Shown: piece by piece, positions 1-12,581 of the stretch
How positions within the stretch are numbered: the first letter of the stretch is position 1
How the letters are laid out: the number at the start of each line of letters is the position of its first letter
Source: Plasmodium coatneyi
Taxonomy: Eukaryota; Apicomplexa; Aconoidasida; Haemosporida; Plasmodiidae
Assembly: GCF_001680005.1 (NCBI RefSeq)
Contig: NC_033566.1
Coordinates: 186,001 to 250,000, forward strand
Direction: 5' to 3'
DNA length: 64,000 nucleotides
Made by a program: the position numbers and the translations under genes
The notes under the pieces: model-generated
What the model was told of the DNA's origin: nothing
Database searches by the model: none
The model's input: only the letters and a program-made list of their open reading frames with translations

Positions 1-621
1 CGCTGTTTGCCCGATCGCGTGTGCCCCCGAGCTGCTGCGTCGTTTGTTACCTGCCCTCCTTTTTACCAACATGTAAAAACTTATGATGCACGTCACGTGT
101 GAATATTTACCAACGCACACGTGCCTTCTATCAGTTACTACACTACACGTTCTGTACTTCCAGCACGTCCTACTCCTCCCCGAGGGGGAATGATTCTCAC
201 TCTGATCCGTTAGCCAATTCTTTGAACTTCTTCATTCATATTTTCCCTACACATTTTGTAAATCCACTTGCACCCCTCCGAATGGCAATTTTGTCATTTC
301 CTTTTTTTTTTTGTGCGTTGTCCCTTTGTAACCTAACCACCGTCCCAGTTGCACCTTCCACTTGTTTGCATCTAAACACACGAAACCAAATAACACTTCG
401 CTACACTGCCAATCGGAACTGAAGTCTATAGTGATACATGCACACCTTTGTCGTCACGGTAGAAAAATAAAAAGGAAAGCACAGAGGCACACACCCTTCG
501 TTGCTACTGTTCGTATCGACTCCTGTGCAGGCTCGGAAAAAACGGCCTCCCCCAGCGTATATAGAAGGGGAAAGCAAGTCCGACCTTGCACAACACGCTC
601 TTCACCCCTTAACGGTTAAAA
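1..621. other. Gene-free left edge and upstream region of the L1-domain gene
   Basis: No coding region can be supported here. The open frames are short, overlap one another and match nothing I recognise. The stretch holds a T run near 302-312 and ends in the A-rich leader just before the ATG at 622. It probably contains the promoter and 5' untranslated region of the following gene, but no individual element can be named. Confidence 0.5.
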
Positions 622-2206
622 ATGAAGACCAAGGCGAAAAAGAAAGAAATCCTAGAGAAGAAAAAAAAGGAAAACAAGAAATTCCTACGGCTTGTAAAGA
701 CAAACCAAAAATACGAAAAGTTCCAAAAAGCAATTTTAAATGGAAAGGGATCCAAGCTAAATCACAACAATAAAAAACCAACACAAAAAATAAAAATAAA
801 GAGCAAAGAAAATGTACCCATTCATGTGAAGACATTTGATAGCATCATTGAACCCAACACTTTTTCAAAAGCATATGACTTTATATTCGACAAGGTAGTT
901 AACGACCATGTGAAGAATCTCCTCTACGATACGCACATGTTGTATTGCAATTTCGACCTATCCACGATATACAACGTAGGGAAGGCCTTCAATTTCCCCA
1001 TGTAAGTTTATGCGTCAGTGGGGGGCTGCCCCCTTGAAAAGTCACACCGATCATACTTGTGCAGAGCGTGTCTTCAACAGGGCACATCACGGTACCCTGC
1101 TTCAAACGCGCTTTTCCTACATGCAAACCACTAACCCGCCGCATCATACCTTATTTACTCCATTTTGCTTTATTTCACGCAGCAACCTGATTCACTCCTA
1201 CTACACGGATGTGATCATCCTGGTCAGCGATGAGAGCGAAAAGTGGAGAAACATGGTCATAGAGAATAAAATCAAGAGGGTAAAGAAGGTACGCCACGGA
1301 ACGCAGCACCGAAGGGGCACCCCTCACAAGTGCCATACACACGTGTATATATACCACTGTAGGTACTGTTTATATTTTTTCCTCCTACCGTGCGTGAAAA
1401 AAAATCCCACATTTTGATGTATTTGCCCCCCGTTAGGTCATTACGTATGACAAATTTGAAGGCGTCTACTACAAAGACGACATGCTAAACGAGCAGATAA
1501 GTAAATATGACCTGTTCATTTTTGACGCCAGCATACGCACCAAGAAATATGCCCACATCATTTCCAGGATTAAGAAACACAACAAGTAAGTTTGGCAAAG
1601 CAAATGCATCATCATCCTATTTGTTTGCTTGTTTTTCCTCCTCAAATGTACCGCACTTTGGTCCCCCTTTTTCCCTCCCCTCAGAACCTTCACGACGTTG
1701 CAATTGGACGAGGACACATTTGTGGACAGCGTAGACAAGGTTATAAGAAGGACCTACACCGACCTGAATAAAGGATCCACACAGTAATTTCTCATTAACC
1801 AGCTTACCTTTTCAACGATTGTGTTGCTTCACCATCGTTAACGTGATCATGTGCGAACAACCCCCGTGCAGATTTCTCCTTCCCGCATGCACATTTCTCC
1901 TCCCCCCTCGAAACGTTATCAGCTCCGTCCCCATTGGGTACCTTAGCCTAGGAAAGGATAAGCTCTTCGACAACATACGGGAGTAAGAAACAGAGGACCA
2001 CCAACCGAATGTGATGCAATTCGTTCTATACACGTTCATATTTGCGCGTGTTTTTTCATGCCCCGCCCCGCAGGACGACCAAAGGAATGCTCCAGTTTTA
2101 TGAACAAAAAAAAATGTCAGTCGTGTCAATCAACTTAAGGTACGTAAACATGACTATCCCCGTGTATATACACGTCTTAAAGGATGGTGTCGAACCGGAT
2201 TACTAA
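622..2206 (+). CDS. Ribosomal L1 domain-containing protein (RSL1D1/UTP30-like), six exons
   Basis: Probable nucleolar ribosome-biogenesis factor with a ribosomal L1 fold. Exons by phase: 622-1001, 1183-1288, 1437-1585, 1685-1783, 1923-1982, 2074-2206; predicted length 308 residues. The N-terminus is a Lys-rich basic tail, followed by an L1-like core with hydrophobic strands such as TDVIILVSDES and YDLFIFDAS. The segment NKGSTHSVPIGYLSLGKDK resembles the KGSC-S-IRIGH stretch of human RSL1D1, and the end (SINLRYVNMTIPVYIHVLK) resembles its final TEKSAALPI strand. A second acceptor at 1872 for exon 5 is also open, but it would insert a Pro-rich piece into this conserved loop, so I prefer 1923. 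The stop lies 73 bp from the end of the convergent NSE1-like gene. The family call rests on recalled similarity, not on a search. Confidence 0.75.
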
Positions 2207-2279
2207 TCTTTTGAAGGGTTCCCATTAGAGAAGGGGGGGAAATAGCCCCATTGGACGCGTTAATTGTAAACCCGCACTA

Positions 2280-3901
2280 TTAGAGGGAATTCTTACAAAT
2301 GAAGCAGAGAGCTAGCTTATTCGCAAGAGCGTTAAAACAGTGGATGTGATAAACCGATAGACAGTTCGTGCATTGCCTGCTCTGCAAAAGGGAGGGGATA
2401 ATAAAAAAAATGATGTTCCAGTGAACGAGGTCACATACTCCGGAGGGAAAAGATCGGTAACGCGTCTCATCACCAGAGCGTCGTAACTGCCAATCGCCTA
2501 CCTCCACAATCACTGCGTTATTGCAGAGTGAGCATTTGTCCAAGTTGCTAAGAGGGAAGTACTTTATCAGGTCCTGCACGAAAAATGGAAAATTACACAC
2601 GCACATTTGTGTAAGTGCATGTGTGTGGGTGAAAATATCTCACGATAGCTTCCCTTCACCTACATGCCGCATTCGTTTTTGTTCATTTTTTTTTTTTTTT
2701 TTTTTTTTGTGTAAACGTGCGCAAGTACCGTTGCATACGTTTAGATGACATGCTTGTTGAACTAGTAAGAATTGTTCATACCGTAAAAAAACGGAGCCCC
2801 AATGCTAATTCTCCTTGTTCCTTCCGTAGCCAGTTGTGCTCCAGCAACTTGTTAACTGCATGCAAGTCGGGGGAAGGGGCGCCAATGCATGAACATATAA
2901 CGTACATAAAATCAGCCATGCGGGAGTGGTATGTATACCCTCAACATGTAAACAGTGTGTGTTATGAAAAGGTCTGCGTGAAGAAAAAGGGGGGTTTCAT
3001 TTTTCTTTCCTCCCTGTTTTATCATCAGTCGGGGAATTTTGCCCCCTTGAACCTTACGTATAGCCTTCTGCACGTTCGGATTTTTTATGTTCAGCTCAAG
3101 ACACAAGGACTCATAAGATACGTCCCCCCCGTCCACACGTAGGTACCGATTGTTACTGACTATGTGGTCAATGATTAAATAGTACAAACTTATTTCGTTC
3201 GTCTTAAAGAGAGAATTGAACAGATGCTCATCTTTTATGTTAAAAAAACCTCCCTCGGGGGACATTTCCGTTTGGCCGCTCTTCCCAGGAATTGTCCATT
3301 TCTCACACCCGATGATGAAATACTCCTCTCCGTTTATCAGTTCGTTCTGCAGGAATGGCAGAAAAGGGGCAAATATGCATATGCACACTTGGGTGGACAC
3401 AGAGCGGCCACATAAGTGAGAAGGCAGACCTCTTGACCCGTCTGCTTCGCTACGTGACGTTGTCGTGCCATACATTTATGATAAACCCGAGCGACTCCAG
3501 CTGCTCATTCGCGTGCTGAATGATGTGGTTCACGTCTCCGAATTTTTTCAGCAAATTGAAGACGTACTTCTCCTTCAGGCACTGTAAAGGTGAAACGGCG
3601 AATGGAAAACAACCATGTCAATAGGGTTAATGTAACATTTGTGTGCATATCTGCGCAAATGTTATGGCCTCCCTCTCATTGAAAAAAAAAAAAAAAAAAA
3701 AATGCGCACACAGAATTAAGTGGTGTGACGCAGCGGTGTGATATTATTCCCCGTTGCTAAAACGCTAATCGTTTCATACTCCTTGGGAGAAGTAATGAAG
3801 CGAAGATTTTGCCCGCGTCTTTCTCATCCACTCTTCCTTCACTTAACCTTCTCCTTAATCAGAAGTTGGGATAAAATCCGCGCCGCCCACTCCACCTCCA
3901 T
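2280..3901 (-). CDS. NSE1-like RING-type subunit of the SMC5/6 complex, six exons
   Basis: Likely the NSE1 subunit of the SMC5-SMC6 DNA-repair complex, a RING-like E3 partner of a MAGE-type NSE3. Exons in transcript order: 3901-3848, 3581-3474, 3346-3058, 2855-2782, 2573-2502, 2381-2280; 232 residues. The N-terminal half has the winged-helix character of the family (LLKKFGDVNHIIQHANEQL, YYLIIDHIVSNN, then LEHNWLRKEQGELALGLRF, which matches the W-L...G-LGLR stretch before the RING). The C-terminus is a zinc-binding RING-like domain: CSLC, then CTNC, H-I-H-C, and CFIC close to the stop. All six joins keep phase (0,0,1,0,0). It is shorter than human NSE1 (about 266) but has the same order of parts. 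It ends convergently with the L1-domain gene. An alternative is another small C4HC3 zinc protein. Confidence 0.68.
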
Positions 3902-5830
3902 TTTTTCGCAAAGATGGGGGGTGCACGTAGAATGACAGGTTGGCCTCCCCACGTTGAGGTGTAAATGTTTTGACGCGGCAGGGGAAAATGTTCCCTGTGG
4001 GCAAGCATACCAATGGGGAAAATTATATGCAAAATTTACAAGCAAATATATATATAGGCAAACACATACATTTGCACATTCGTAGCGTAATCGTTCCCTA
4101 CATACAGCGAATGAACAGTTCCGTGTACCCCCCGCAGTGCACATAAAGGAAAAGTTGGTCCGTCACACCTGCCAGGTTGGAAGTAGCTTCGGCTTTCCCT
4201 TTTCATGTTTTTTTTTTTTTTTTTTTTTTTTTATAGCGGCACCCAAAATTGCGCAAAAAAAAGTCAAATGTTACTGGCCAGAAATGAGAAAAAAATTGGG
4301 GACAAATTTTCCCCAGAAAACAACTATCCTTGCAGCATGAATTTTCCCCCTCACGCAATTTGGATAACATGCATATGAAACTTTGCAACTTTTCAACTTT
4401 ACAATTGGTACCGTTTTGTAGGGTTTTCCGGGGGTGTTACACTTGCCCAGGCGTGTCAGCGCTAATTACCCCCCCAAAAGACGCAGCGGGGAGGGGATGC
4501 CAACATTAGCGACCTGCGTGGTGATCGACTTGTGTTACCCATATGTTCCGATGGACTCTTTACATGAAGCACACGCATCTACTTCCCCCCCGTGTGCAGA
4601 ACTGCACCTATGCCCAACCTGGTATTTTCAACACAACAACTATACCACTGTAGCCCCCCCTTTTAAAACCCCAAGGCAATCAGGCCAAATTTTTTCCCAC
4701 GTACCATAATCAAATGTGAATAAAATGCCAAACGAACACGTGCATATATTTTCTTTTCCATCATTGTATGCACATTTAGTGGGTCCTTTTCCTAAAGAAC
4801 TTCCTCCCCCAAGGATGAACGTCTCTCCCTTGGGCGCATTCATCGGCTCCACCACGCCTGCAACGTTCACTTCGTTCCTTCCCCCGTAGGCCAATATCGG
4901 TGACCATATTTATACTTGAAAAAAAAAAAAAAAAAATCCTACAAATGGCAATTCTTCGCCTTTTAAAGCGGCGTTATTTTTCCTTTCTTCTTTTTTTCTC
5001 ACAACATGGGAAAACTGTAACTTTCTCCCTTTCACCCCAATTTTGAAGAGTTATTCATGAAGGAGCAGTTTTCGCGTTTTTTTTTAAACAAATTTTGGTT
5101 TCATTTTTTCGCCTTTTTGCGTCAACTTGTTTTGGTATTACTTACATTTTCGCATTTTCATTTTGCCATTTTCGTTTTCCCTTTTTGGTGCCTCCCCCCC
5201 GCTTTTTTCCCCTACCTGGGTTTTGCTCCCGTGCCCTCCTGTGCGCCCTTCCGTTTGCGTGACAGCTGGGGATACCACGCACTTTTAGCAAAAGGTCCCT
5301 GCGCTCAACCGATCGCCCGTTTTTCTTCGCCCAACTGTGACATATACTCATATGCAAGTATATACATTTGTGCGTGTATGCATATACATAATTACGTGCG
5401 TCGATTTTTGCCCCCCGTTTTGCATTTTCCCGGCGCACGAACAACAGACGTAAGTTCCATCCAGTGCTGAAATGTGCACAAGAAAAATAAAACGAGGAAC
5501 CCCCCAACAATTACGCAACGGGCGAATAAGTTGCTGAGGTTTTGAGACAGTGGGTGAAGCGATCGTCAAGTTGTGTTTCCCCGAAGAACAGTTCCCCCTG
5601 TAATGGGCAAACGCTGCTAAAATTGAAGTGCCACATTTTTTTGCAGATAACCAAACAGCAACGCGGAAGGTAGAAACGTTTGACTGGTTAACCGGTGGGA
5701 CATTTTGCACCCCACCCTGCATCGTGAAGACATTCCATTGGTACACGACGTAGAAGCATTTTTTCTAAAGGAGTGCCTCCCACACGGAAACTGCTAAACT
5801 TGGCAAAACATTTACAAACTTCCATACAAG
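3902..5830. promoter_or_regulatory. Divergent intergenic region between the NSE1-like gene and ABCE1
   Basis: About 1.9 kb between two divergent start codons, so both promoters must lie here. It holds a T run of roughly 27 nt near 4206-4232, an A run near 4919-4936, and T-rich stretches around 4980-5170. Open frames on both strands (for example around 5057-5470) are Phe- or Cys-rich translations of pyrimidine tracts without family resemblance, so no gene is called. No specific binding motif can be claimed by eye. Confidence 0.5.
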
Positions 5831-7835
5831 ATGAAGAAGAAGAACAAGGAAGACCTCTACAAGGAGAACAAACTGGAGGCATCGAAATTAAGAATTGCCA
5901 TTGTGAGCACGGATAAGTGCAAGCCCAAGAAGTGCCACCTAGAGTGCAAGAAAAATTGCCCAATAGTAAAAACGGGAAAGTTCTGCATAGAAGTGGAACA
6001 CGCATCGAAGATAGCCTACATAAGTGAGACCCTCTGCATTGGCTGTGGTATATGTGTGAAGAAGTGCCCCTTCGCTGCCATAACGATTATAAACCTACCA
6101 AAGGATATAAACAAAGACGTTGTGCATAGGTATGGACCGAACACATTCAAATTGCACAGATTGCCTATACCAAAGTTGGGACAAATATTAGGTCTGGTAG
6201 GAACGAATGGAATTGGAAAATCAACTGCTTTGAAAATTCTGTCATCTAAGTTGAAGCCAAACTTGGGAAAGTTCAATAACCCCCCAGAGTGGAGAGACAT
6301 CCTATCCTTCTTCCGAGGGAATGAGTTGCAAATATTTTTCACAAAATTGTTGGAAGAGCAACTCACCCCAATTATAAAACCGCAGAATGTAGATTTGATC
6401 CCAAAACAAATTAAAGGCAACATTTTAGACATAATAAATAAGAAGGATAAGCTGAATAAGAAGGATCAGTATATGAGTGCATTAGAGCTGGACCACCTAC
6501 TAGACCGAAATGTAGAAGACTTAAGTGGAGGAGAGTTGCAAAGATTTGCTCTTCTTTTATCAATAATCGGACAGACAACAAATGTATACATGTTTGATGA
6601 ACCAAGTAGTTACCTGGATATTAAGCAACGCATATCGATGGCGAAAATTATTCACAGCTTAGTTAGACACGATAATTACATAATCGTGGTAGAACACGAT
6701 CTTTCCATTTTAGATTATCTAAGTGATTATGTCTGTTGCCTTTGGGGAAAGGCAGGGGCATACGGAGTGGTCACCTCTCCCTTCTCCGTTCGGGAAGGAA
6801 TTAACGTCTTCTTGGATGGCTTCGTCCCTACGGATAACCTACGAATTAGGGAAGAGTCGCTAAATTTTAAACTAGCCACAGATCAAGACGTAACAGATGA
6901 AGATAAAAAAAGACTACACTTCTACAATTATCCAACTATTAAAAAAACGCTAAATAGTTTCACCCTAACAATTGACAAAGGAATCTTTTCCGAATCGGAA
7001 ATATTTGTTCTGTTGGGCCAAAATGGAAGTGGAAAAAGTACCTTCATACGTCTCTTTGCAGGACTTATCAAACCAGATAATGTGGAAAGTCTAAGCTTTC
7101 TTGAGTCCCTTAGCGTTTCTTACAAACCACAACAGATACAGGCAAAGTATACGGGCACCGTTAGGCAGCTCCTCATGTCCAAGCTAAAAGGGTTATACAC
7201 AGACCCCTACTTTAACAACGAAATTATTAAGCCGCTAAAAATTGAAGGCATCCTGGACAACCAAGTCCTAACCCTTTCAGGAGGAGAGTTGCAAAAAGTT
7301 GCAATCATCATTACGCTGGCAAAAAATACAAACATCTACCTGATCGATGAACCCTCTGCTTACCTAGACTCTGAACAGAGAATTATTGTCTCCAAAATTA
7401 TTAAGCGCTTCATCCTTAATACAAACAAAACAGCCTTCATTGTGGAACACGATTTTATTATGGCCACCTACCTGGCCGATCACGTCATCGTCTTCGACGG
7501 CCAAGCAGGAGTCAACACCGTTGCCAACACACCACAGACGCTCGTTGCCGGCATGAACAAATTTCTTAAAATTATTGACGTCACTTTTAGGAGGGACCCC
7601 ACCAACTACCGACCCAGGATAAACAAGTACGACAGTGTCAAGGACAAGGAGCAGAAACTCAACGGTAAGTCCACCACCACGCGAAGTGAAAACAAGCGAA
7701 AAATACATACACAATACACACATACATACATAAATACATACATAGACGCACATGCGTATGAACGTATGTATGTATTCATTCCTGTATATTGTTGCCCCCC
7801 TCCCCGCAGGCACCTACTTCATCATCGACGAGTAA
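5831..7835 (+). CDS. ABCE1: ABC transporter E family member 1 (ribosome recycling factor ABCE1/RLI1)
   Basis: Cytosolic iron-sulphur ATPase that splits ribosomes after termination and acts in initiation. Exons 5831-7664 and 7810-7835 give 619 residues, close to the 599 of human ABCE1. N-terminal 4Fe-4S motifs are intact (CKPKKCHLECKKNC and CIGCGICVKKCPF). The first nucleotide-binding domain has Walker A GTNGIGKST, signature LSGGELQRF, Walker B YMFDEPSSYLD and the VVEHD switch. The second has GQNGSGKST, LSGGELQK, YLIDEPSAYLD and the IVEHD switch. The ATG at 5831 starts directly before the Lys-rich leader of the Fe-S domain. Unusually, one 145-nt intron cuts off the last eight codons, so a model without it would run into about 70 unrelated residues. 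The FIIDE ending restored by splicing fits the family. Confidence 0.96.
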
Positions 7836-9427
7836 AGTATCCCCCCGTATGGACCATTATGCAATCCCAACTAACCGCCTGACGGTTAACAAATTGGTGG
7901 CACTTCCCGTGTGTGTATATTATGGATGGGCCTAACTGGCCAACCCTGACCAACCCTGACCAACCCTGGACGTGTGTGCTGCCGTCCCGTTGTTACTTCT
8001 GTCTGTCTAAACGCGCACATCTGTGAATACGTATCTGTACCTGTCCATTTTTCCCTCTTAAAACACAAAACCTTACATGTTCCTACCTACCCTCCTTCAT
8101 GTGCCCATTTTAATTCATGCCCCGTGCCCCCGCCTCCTACCCGTGCAAGCAATTTTCACTGATATATAACTTTTTAAAAACTTATCTTTTTTCGTTTAAA
8201 CATTTTAAAATTCGCTCCCCGTCGTTCTCACGGGATCTTTACGATAACGTCTCTCCCGAACAACACCACCGATCGATGCTAATAATTCGCGGTAGAACGA
8301 TTCACCCGTGGTGGTGCCTTCTTCGTCCCCCCTTTTTATTGTGCACACCTCTAAGGTATAATTACCCACGTTTGGGAAAAATCTCCACCTACGTTGAAGA
8401 CAACAGATGGTGCAACTACGCAAGGTGGCCAAACGTGGGTCAGTTTTACCACTGGCATAAGCACAATTCTGCCGTTCCCAAATAATTTATTGCCAACCCG
8501 CCAAACTGGCAAAGTCGTAGTAACATCCCCACCTCATTAAAAATAACTCACGCTGTTCTCTTCACATGCATATTCCTACGCGCAAACATACAGCACAACA
8601 TATTTTTACACAGATACTGCACGTGAATTGCCTCCCGGTTAGCTGCTTCCCTGTACACTGCACTCCACCGGCAATTCTTACTTTCCTAATTTTTCACTTC
8701 AGCAGGATACAATATAGGTTATGCTGCTTAGTGTTGCGTTGCCTATTTTCGTTTCTTCCTTTTTATCGATTGCATTTTTAAACCGGGTCGAGATCCAGCC
8801 TCACTTCCGTTCCGCCGTTCATACGTTACGCATCATCCGCATAGCAGGAAGTAAAAAAATGTAATGTGGAAGATTCGCGCCGCATTATACTGTGCAGCGT
8901 TTTGTGTGGTTTCTTAGCCAAAAAATTGACAAAAATTTGCTACAACTTGCGCCATTTTGCGCGTTTTTTTTTTTTTTTTTTTTTTTTTTTTGGACCCCCC
9001 TTCTGCTTCTCCAGCTACGCCATTCCCCAACGAGTTACAAAATGCACGAATAAACTCATAGCCAACTAAATCGTGCCTCATTTTTTCCATCACCAGAGCG
9101 AACACAGCGAGGGTATATATGCATATATAACCCCCCTTGGGAGACGTTCCAGCAGACCACCGCATAAGCGTATGTGCACCCATGAGAACACGCTTACACC
9201 GTGGAAGAGATACCACCCCAGGGGATCTCTCATCTCCGACTGAACCACATCCCTCCGCAACAAATAACACACACGGATGACCTTCCTCTGGACGTGTTAT
9301 ATCCTCGCGAAGGGTTAAAGTGTACGTTCGTTTTTATAGCATACCCTGTTGTACGAACTGCTAGTAGGCTACCAACCACACAAATCCCTCATCCCAGCTT
9401 ACCTCTCTACACAACATTACCTAATAA
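7836..9427. promoter_or_regulatory. Intergenic region between ABCE1 and RPN11
   Basis: About 1.6 kb, tandem orientation: ABCE1 3' region followed by the RPN11 promoter. It contains three exact or near-exact copies of CAACCCTGAC at 7941-7970, a T run near 8964-8991 and a short TATATGCATATATAA stretch near 9115-9129. No frame carries a recognisable protein. Confidence 0.45.
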
Positions 9428-10634
9428 ATGGCGGGAATTCCCTCCTCCCTGAGAGAACTATTTTATTCCTTCTCGGACGGCAATGGAATGAACAACGAAG
9501 CTCTGGCGGATACCAGTGAGCAGGTGTACATCTCCCCCCTTGCCCTGCTCAAGATTCTAAAACATGGACGGGTAAGCCCAACTTGCAATATCCCAGTGGA
9601 AGAACCCTATGTGGAGTTCCTCCTGCCGCTGCGACGCCGAATGGGGGGAACACTAACCTATAACAATTTACCGATTCACCAATTTACCACCTTACAGGCT
9701 GGAGTGCCCATGGAAGTCATGGGGTTAATGTTAGGCGAAATAGTAGACGAATACACCATCCGAATTGTCGACGTCTTTGCCATGCCGCAGTCAGGTAACA
9801 GTGTGAGTGTAGAAGCCGTAGACCCCGTCTACCAAACGAACATGTTAGAAGAATTAAAAAAAACAGGAAGACACGAAATGGTTGTTGGATGGTATCATTC
9901 CCACCCTGGGTTTGGCTGCTGGCTCTCCGGAACAGATGTAAACACACAAAAAAGTTTCGAACAATTAAATCCAAGGACAATTGGAGTTGTCGTAGATCCA
10001 ATACAATCTGTTAAAGGAAAAGTTGTTATAGATTGCTTTCGACTAATAAACCCACATATGCTCATGCTGGGACAAGAACCCAGACAAACCACATCCAACA
10101 TTGGCTACCTTACCAAACCAACCCTAACGGCACTTGTACACGGCCTGAACAGAAACTACTATTCCATAGTTATAAATTATAGAAAAAACGAGTTGGAAAA
10201 AAATATGCTCCTAAATTTACACAAAGATGTTTGGGCAAATCCCTTAAAGCTAGTTGACTTCAATGAACAAAAAAAAACTACAGACGAAAATTTGGAAAGC
10301 ATTAAAAAGCTAACAGCCCTGTACAATAAAAATTTACGAGGAGAAATGAATAAAACGAACCAGGAAATTATTCTAGAAAATATAGGCAAGATAGATGCCA
10401 AGAAGAGAATCCAAAACTGCGTGGAAACCTTACTCAATGATTCTATTCTCACCTGCATCGGTATGGCCCCCGGGGGAACACGCTTTCTTGTCCATAAAAT
10501 GGGCAACATGCATTCACCCCATTGTGCTTAATTCGTGCACGTTCATTTTATTCATCATATTCATTTTATTCATTTTTTTTTTTTTTTTTTTTTTTCTCCC
10601 CTTAGGAACCATGGCGAACACTCTGTTCTTTTAA
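9428..10634 (+). CDS. RPN11: 26S proteasome regulatory subunit RPN11 (JAMM deubiquitinase), three exons
   Basis: Zn-dependent deubiquitinase of the 19S lid that removes ubiquitin chains from committed substrates. Exons 9428-9571, 9698-10460 and 10606-10634 join in phase to 311 residues, the usual family length (human PSMD14 310). The MPN+/JAMM centre is complete: EVMGLMLGE supplies the catalytic Glu, and HSHPGFGCWLSGTD supplies both zinc His, the Ser and the Asp. Other stretches shared with the human protein include VVVDPIQSVKGKVVIDCFRLIN, EPRQTTSN and HGLNRNYYSI. Intron 1 separates KHGR from AGVPMEV, and intron 2 precedes the last nine codons. Intron 2 ends in a long T run before its acceptor. 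Reading through either intron gives unrelated residues. The product is expected in cytosol and nucleus. Confidence 0.96.
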
Positions 10635-11606
10635 CCCCCCGTGGTGTAAAAGAAAAATAATTCTTTTTTTTTTTTTTTTTATGTAATGGTACACCTACAT
10701 GGTGGTGGAGGCATGTGTAATGATTCCCCTCCTATTGTGCGAATTTTCGACGAGGTGCCCCCCACCTAGTGGCCATGTAAGACGGCCCAGAATTAGCCGC
10801 CCATTTATATGCGCCCATATTATGAGGATCACCAAACGGGTGATAGCTCTCTCCGTGCCACCACAGGGAGAGAATTAAATACAGGTGCACTTTGCACATC
10901 TCACCAGAGACCTTCCCCTTTTTGTAACTAATTATTCTCAAATTTTAACTTAACGTGAGGCACGTCCTTAAACTTGTGTGTATTCACTACAACACCCCCA
11001 TACATATTCTGCTTGCAACGTTTACACATTTATGCGTACCAACATTTTAAAATGTGAAAACAGTAGCTTTTTCTCCTTTAATATTTGCTCACTCAGGTGT
11101 TACTCCCAAAAGGGGAGGACAAGGAAGCTTTTCTTCCCAACACACCAACGAAATTGGAGCAGATCATTTGCAGCTCCGTTCTTTTCCATCTCTTCTTAAA
11201 AGCAATATATCGACGCAATTTTTACCAAGTGCTTTTAAAATGTTCGTCAATCATTTTCTGCTAAAAGAACGAAAAATTAAAATGTTCCATTTGGAACATA
11301 AAGGTGGATGACCCTGATTTTTTTTTTTTTTTTTTAACCTTCTTTCGTTCATTTCTACCTCATCAAGGCGCTTATATATTTCTCCCCCCACGCACACACA
11401 CATTCTCCCATTCTCCCATTCATAAACCAAAAGATCCAATTTACCATCTCAATAGGCCCACCAAATGTATCATCTCGCCCCGTGCCAAAGTCGAACACGT
11501 TATGCTCACATACTAGCGTGCCTGTGCCGACACTTCCTCTCTCCCCTTCCCAAAAAAATACATAATAACAGATAGGTTTCCTCTCCACACACTTGGCCAA
11601 AGAAAT
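10635..11606. other. Intergenic region after RPN11
   Basis: Nearly 1 kb between two plus-strand genes. It contains a T run at about 10662-10680 just after the RPN11 stop, another near 11320-11335, and otherwise mixed sequence. No supported coding or RNA gene was found. The last 300 bp are presumably the promoter of the small secreted-protein gene. Confidence 0.4.
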
Positions 11607-12188
11607 ATGCTCAGGAAAATCCTTTTCTTCTTATCCTGTGTGATGCTGTCCCAACTGAGTTGTAAGCCGGAAGTGCCCACCAAGTAGCCTCTACTCCAAT
11701 CCGCAATGAACACCTTCACTCCTCATTATTCCCTCCCCCCCGCAGGCGCATATTCCAGCTACAAAGAATGCTTGTATGTAACCAACGACGAAGATATTCT
11801 ATCCTACTGTAAAAACGAATCGGATTGTTATTTTAAAAATGTTGATGGCTCCGACTACTCAACCATTATTTGTGTGTGTAAAAAATATATGGATGATTAT
11901 TTTTTCGCCGGACCGGATTGTTCAATACGTAAGTTTTTTTTTTTTTTTTTTTTTTTTTTGGACCTTGTATGAAAATACGTGGATAATGTAACCTGCCTGC
12001 TGCACATATTACCCTTTAAGGCACACCCCCAGTGGTCACTTCTCTCATTTTTACCGCATCTTATTCAACCTCCCCCCCATCCCTGCAGAAATTTCTTACC
12101 ACTACCAAACGATGAGTAACAGCTACATATTTTCTCCCCTCCAACATTCAGTTACATGTAGCCATTTCGTCTGCTCACTTTTGCAACA

Positions 12189-12219
<31 letters not shown>

Positions 12220-12351
12220 CCCCCGTCTAACCTTACAGAAAACAACGAAGTTATGAACACCAGTTGGATCGAAGACTTGTTCAACATCAATTCGTGGAAA
12301 AATGAAGAAAACAGAGTTGGCAAAATTTGCATCAACCCCCGCTGTAGGTAG
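11607..12351 (+). CDS. Small secreted cysteine-rich protein with an EGF-like segment, three exons
   Basis: I do not recognise a named protein. The model joins 11607-11661, 11746-11928 and 12239-12351 in phase to 116 residues. Exon 1 encodes a clear signal peptide (basic start MLRK, then ILFFLSCVMLSQLSC). Exon 2 is Cys-rich: ECLY, SYCKNESDC and then IICVCKKYM...FAGPDCS, whose C-x-C...G-x-x-C ending looks like the last part of an EGF-like domain. Exon 3 is polar and ends KICINPRCR. Intron 2 has a T run of about 29 nt before its acceptor. An alternative exon around 12090-12150 is open in the same phase but less protein-like. A surface or vacuolar role is only an inference from the signal peptide and Cys pattern. 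Two further predicted secreted proteins follow. Confidence 0.55.
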
Positions 12352-12581
12352 GTTGCCATCAGTTCAGATTAATATAACACGCCACTTGGCATATTCAAAA
12401 AAAAAAAAAAAAAAATCAGCGAAAAATTAAGAGGAAAAAAATGTAGTTATACTGCCCTGACAAATCATCAAACAGTGCGCGCACCGAAATGATCAACAAG
12501 GGGATAGTCATGAAACAGCTGCACATATACACATGTAGACACATATGATTCTGGGTGTCACACAACATGTGGGCGTAACCC

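Noticed and set aside
7941..7970. Triple CAACCCTGAC repeat resembling telomere sequence
   Set aside because: The 10-nt unit differs from the Plasmodium 7-nt telomere repeat and is only three copies long; probably a chance short tandem repeat.
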